Shown piece by piece: positions 61,135-64,000 of a stretch of 64,000 nt of DNA. The stretch comes from UBA7985 sp002690455. GTDB lineage: Bacteria; Pseudomonadota; Alphaproteobacteria; UBA7985. Location: assembly GCA_965662775.1 (NCBI GenBank), contig CBFIIW010000011.1, forward strand, positions 1-64,000. The letters are read 5' to 3'. Under the pieces are notes generated by a model. It was given only the letters and a program-made list of their open reading frames with translations. It ran no database searches and had not been told where the DNA came from. Each line of letters starts with the position of its first letter. The first letter of the stretch is position 1. The translations under genes were made by a program, and so were the position numbers.

Positions 61135-63836
61135 GCCGGATCACTGCTCAGTTGCCGACGGTTTTCAAACAGTGGTTCGCGCGCCGCGGATGGGCGCCCC
61201 ACGCCCATCAGCTGGACATGCTCGAAGCCGCCCAGGCAGGCTATTCGGCGCTTCTGACCGCGCCCACGGGTGGGGGTAAGACCTTAGCCGGCTTCCTGCC
61301 GTCGCTGGTTGAGTTGGCCGAGCAACCGGATTTTACGGGACTGCACACGCTTTACATTTCGCCGCTCAAAGCGCTGGCGACCGATATCCGCCGCAACCTT
61401 GAAACACCGCTGAGTGAAATGGCCTTGGCGATCACCGCTGAGGCTCGCACCGGTGACACCCCTGCCAACCGGCGAGCACGGCAACGGGAGCGCCCGCCAC
61501 ATATCCTCATGACCACGCCTGAAAGTCTCGCGCTGCTGCTGTCTTACGAAGACAGTGACGCGTTTTTCGGTAATCTGCGCTGCGTGATCCTCGATGAATT
61601 GCATGCGTTGGCCACCAACAAGCGCGGGCATTTGCTCAGTCTGGGTTTGTCGCGACTACAAAGCCTCGCGCCTGCTCATCGTCGGGTCGGGCTGTCAGCG
61701 ACGGTAGCAGACCCCCAGTACCTGCTCGACTGGCTGCATCCTGACGCTGGCGCAGCGCCTGACGGACAGGGTGCTGCACCGTTCGTTCCTGATGCAGGGC
61801 AAAGCGGAGGGACCACGGCAACGACAGCCGAGGACGCTTTTGCCGCGCCCACGCGCGTCGTCCACGTCCGTGGCCGTGCGGGCGCAAAGCCTGACATTCG
61901 CATTCTCACCCCCGAAGACCAAGTCCATATGCCTTGGTCGGGGCATATGGCTGTTCACGCCATGGAAGGGGTCTACAAACTGATCCGCGAGGCAGGGATG
62001 TCGATCGTGTTTGTCAACACTCGCGCACAGGCTGAGTTGTGTTTCGCGGAATTGTGGCGGTTGAACGATGATGGCCTCGCTATCGCCATGCACCACGGCA
62101 GTCTTGAGCGTGAGCAGCGGCGCCGGGTCGAGGCTGCGATGGCTGCTGGTACGCTGCAGTCGGTGGTTGCAACTTCATCACTGGATCTGGGCATCGACTG
62201 GGGCGACGTGGATCTTGTGGTGCAGGTTGGTGCGCCCAAGGGGGTGAGCCGTCTAATGCAGCGCATTGGTCGTGCAAACCACCGCTTTGATGAGCCCAGC
62301 CGTGCCGTCCTGGTCCCAGCCAACCGGTTTGAAGTACTGGAGTGTCAGGCCTGTATCGATGGGGTGATGGATGAGCAGTTGGATGGCGACCCTGTCCGGC
62401 CTGGCGGACTGGATGTCCTGGCCCAGCACATCATCGGTATGGCCTGTGCATGGCCGTTTCAGCCCGATGAACTGTACGCTGAGATCATTCGTGCCCGACC
62501 CTTCCGCGACCTCAGCTGGCTGGACTTTGAAGACACGCTAAATTTCGTTACTGACGGAGGTTACGCCCTGCGCGCCTATGAGCGCTACAAACGGCTGCTC
62601 ACTTTGCGGGATGGACGGCGAGGCATTGCCGACGGTCAACATGCGCGGCGCTACCGGATGAATATTGGCACAATCGTTGAAGCGCCGACGCTCAAGGTAC
62701 GGTTGGGCAACGGGTTCGGGCGGGCCTTGGGCGAAGTTGAGGAGTTCTTCGCAAACGGCCTGCGTCCAGGGGATACCTTTATCTTCGCCGGGCGGCTGCT
62801 AGAGTTCGTCAAAATCGACGAGACCAGCCTGATCTGCAGAGCCGCGAACAAGATCGTGCGAGACCCCGCTGTACCGGCCTACGGTGGCGGGCGCATGCCG
62901 TTGACGGCAAACCTAGCTGACCGGGTGCGGGTCATGCTCGAAGATCCTGAGGGTTGGAAGCGTCTGCCCGATCCGGTGCGCGAATGGCTGCAGTTACAGG
63001 ATGCCAAGTCGCGGCTACCCAGCGCTGACAGGCTCTTGGTGGAGACCTTTCCGCGCGGGGATCGCATGTATCTGGTTGCTTACTGCTTTGAAGGGCGGAA
63101 TGCTCATCAGACGCTGGGTATGCTGCTGACGAAGCGGCTGGAGCGGTTCGGTTACGCCCCGTTGGGGTTTGTTGCCTCTGACTATTGCATTGCCACCTGG
63201 TCGTTGCGTGTGCCTGAGACGGTCGAGGCAGTGGCTGAGCTGTTTGATCAAGACATGCTTGGGGACGACCTGGAGGCGTGGATGGATGAAAGCACGTTGC
63301 TCAAGCGCACCTTTCGCCGCTGCGCCGTGACAGGCGGTCTTATCGACCAGAATGTTATGGGCCCCAACCGGACCCGACGACAGGTCGCTTTTAACAACGA
63401 CATCATCTACGACGTTTTGCGCCGCCACGAACCTGGTCACGTGCTGCTGCGTGCGACCCGTCAAGATGCGGCTGGAGGGCTGACGGACGTCAGTCGCCTC
63501 GCTGAAATGCTGGTGCGATTTCAGGATAAGATTGAGCACGTGCATCTGTCTCGGGTATCGCCAATGGCCGTGCCGGTTATGCTCGATATTGGTAAGGAGG
63601 GGGTTGCTTCCGCGAGTTCAGCTATGGATGAGTTGCTTGATACCAGTGCGGCGGCGTTGATTGGTGAGGCGATTGGTGATGAAAAGGAAAGCAGGGGAGA
63701 TGATGCCCTGAGTTCGATGGATTTAGACGCTATGGCACGGGTGTTGGACATTGCACCGGAACGACCTGACGATAGGCGTTCAACCGAGTATACAGATGAG
63801 CGCCGGGATGACGGACGGCCCATCATTGACCGATGA
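61131..63836 (+). CDS. Lhr-type DEXH-box helicase, ligase-associated DNA-damage-response type
   Basis: A 901-residue superfamily 2 helicase of the Lhr group. Motif I is TAPTGGGKTLAGF (about 43-55), motif II ILDELHALATNKRGH, motif III GLSATVADP, motif VI region LMQRIGRANHRFDEPSRA, followed by the Lhr C-terminal WH and beta-barrel region. The length (about 800-900) fits the short bacterial Lhr found next to a DNA ligase and the nuclease PdeM; no such neighbours lie in the window. It would unwind DNA in repair. The start GTG 61131 overlaps the stop of the DUF3445 gene. It ends 69 bases before the holC start. Residues 205-235 (an Ala/Gly-rich insertion) and the acidic C-terminal tail are extra. 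Confidence 0.9.
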   Translation: MSRITAQLPTVFKQWFARRGWAPHAHQLDMLEAAQAGYSALLTAPTGGGKTLAGFLPSLVELAEQPDFTGLHTLYISPLKALATDIRRNLETPLSEMALAITAEARTGDTPANRRARQRERPPHILMTTPESLALLLSYEDSDAFFGNLRCVILDELHALATNKRGHLLSLGLSRLQSLAPAHRRVGLSATVADPQYLLDWLHPDAGAAPDGQGAAPFVPDAGQSGGTTATTAEDAFAAPTRVVHVRGRAGAKPDIRILTPEDQVHMPWSGHMAVHAMEGVYKLIREAGMSIVFVNTRAQAELCFAELWRLNDDGLAIAMHHGSLEREQRRRVEAAMAAGTLQSVVATSSLDLGIDWGDVDLVVQVGAPKGVSRLMQRIGRANHRFDEPSRAVLVPANRFEVLECQACIDGVMDEQLDGDPVRPGGLDVLAQHIIGMACAWPFQPDELYAEIIRARPFRDLSWLDFEDTLNFVTDGGYALRAYERYKRLLTLRDGRRGIADGQHARRYRMNIGTIVEAPTLKVRLGNGFGRALGEVEEFFANGLRPGDTFIFAGRLLEFVKIDETSLICRAANKIVRDPAVPAYGGGRMPLTANLADRVRVMLEDPEGWKRLPDPVREWLQLQDAKSRLPSADRLLVETFPRGDRMYLVAYCFEGRNAHQTLGMLLTKRLERFGYAPLGFVASDYCIATWSLRVPETVEAVAELFDQDMLGDDLEAWMDESTLLKRTFRRCAVTGGLIDQNVMGPNRTRRQVAFNNDIIYDVLRRHEPGHVLLRATRQDAAGGLTDVSRLAEMLVRFQDKIEHVHLSRVSPMAVPVMLDIGKEGVASASSAMDELLDTSAAALIGEAIGDEKESRGDDALSSMDLDAMARVLDIAPERPDDRRSTEYTDERRDDGRPIIDR

Positions 63837-63905
63837 TGATAGAGGTAAAACCCGGCGTCGCAGTGTGCAGCAAAGACCAGCAGCGTATCACAGGACAGAG
63901 CCCCT

Positions 63906-64000
63906 ATGACTGACGTCCGCTTTTACCATCTGACCCGCACCCGGCTGGAAGACGCCTTGCCGGTGATGTTGCAGAGGACTTTGATGCGCGGGGAACGGGC
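63906..64000 (+). CDS. holC: DNA polymerase III chi subunit, N-terminal part
   Basis: The first 31 codons, MTDVRFYHLTRTRLEDALPV and on, before the window ends. The FYHLTRTRLEDALP start is typical of HolC, which links the clamp loader to SSB. An ATG at 63906 follows CAGAGCCCCT without a strong ribosome binding site. The remainder lies outside the window, so the call rests on this N-terminal signature alone. Confidence 0.75.
   Translation, partial: MTDVRFYHLTRTRLEDALPVMLQRTLMRGER

Overview
This window looks like a GC-rich (about 60% by eye) chromosome segment from a marine alphaproteobacterium, perhaps a Rhodospirillales or SAR116-like lineage. Supporting points are a proteorhodopsin gene, adjacent dapA and smpB, an Lhr-type helicase, a heme-dependent N-demethylase family protein and a PimCD-like acyl-CoA dehydrogenase pair. 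The taxonomic placement is inference. No phage, plasmid, CRISPR array, transposase, rRNA or tRNA gene was recognised.

Layout. 1-5.6 kb: glutathione-dependent formaldehyde oxidation (class III alcohol dehydrogenase, S-formylglutathione hydrolase), two alpha/beta hydrolases and a MetY-type sulfhydrylase. 5.7-11.5 kb: a beta-oxidation operon (hydratase/dehydrogenase fusion, thiolase, two acyl-CoA dehydrogenases) in the arrangement of dicarboxylate pim operons, with an inverted repeat in its leader. 12-17 kb: lipoprotein, haloalkane dehalogenase, CoxG-like protein, TauE exporter, PlsC-like acyltransferase, NadM-Nudix. 17.4-19.5 kb: an anti-sigma kinase, a STAS protein and a patatin-like protein lacking both catalytic residues. 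19.6-20.7 kb: rplM-rpsI. 21-22.6 kb: a small membrane protein and a blue-type proteorhodopsin. 22.7-33.3 kb: housekeeping (argC, OmpA-like lipoprotein, mobB, mrp, XRE regulator, threonine dehydratase, lytic transglycosylase, dapA, smpB, class II aldolase). 33.4-36.5 kb: two related cell-surface proteins of unknown function. 37-44 kb: KAS III, a MoxR ATPase without its usual VWA partner, a lipoprotein, a thioesterase, class I fumarase, a MITE-like repeat element, NYN protein and folK. 44-51 kb: gamma-glutamyltransferase, acetoacetyl-CoA synthetase, lactate dehydrogenase, class I FBP aldolase and GlpX. 51-53 kb: a secreted protein made of two copies of a domain with a Cys-His-Pro motif, and a 2OG-Fe(II) oxygenase. 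53.4-61 kb: putrescine/agmatine use, a glutamine amidotransferase and a DUF3445 protein. 61-64 kb: Lhr-type helicase and the start of holC.

How the genes fit together. The contents suit an aerobic heterotroph living on small dissolved organics: formaldehyde from methylated compounds, acyl or dicarboxyl chains, acetoacetate, lactate, putrescine and agmatine. Lactate and acetyl-CoA carbon can leave through fumarase, FBP aldolase and GlpX to gluconeogenesis, while light-driven proton pumping adds energy. The least explained parts are the RsbW-STAS-pseudo-patatin cluster, the paired surface proteins, the duplicated Cys-His-Pro protein, and the element at 42.4 kb whose left end recurs as a perfect 76-base inverted copy at the window start.
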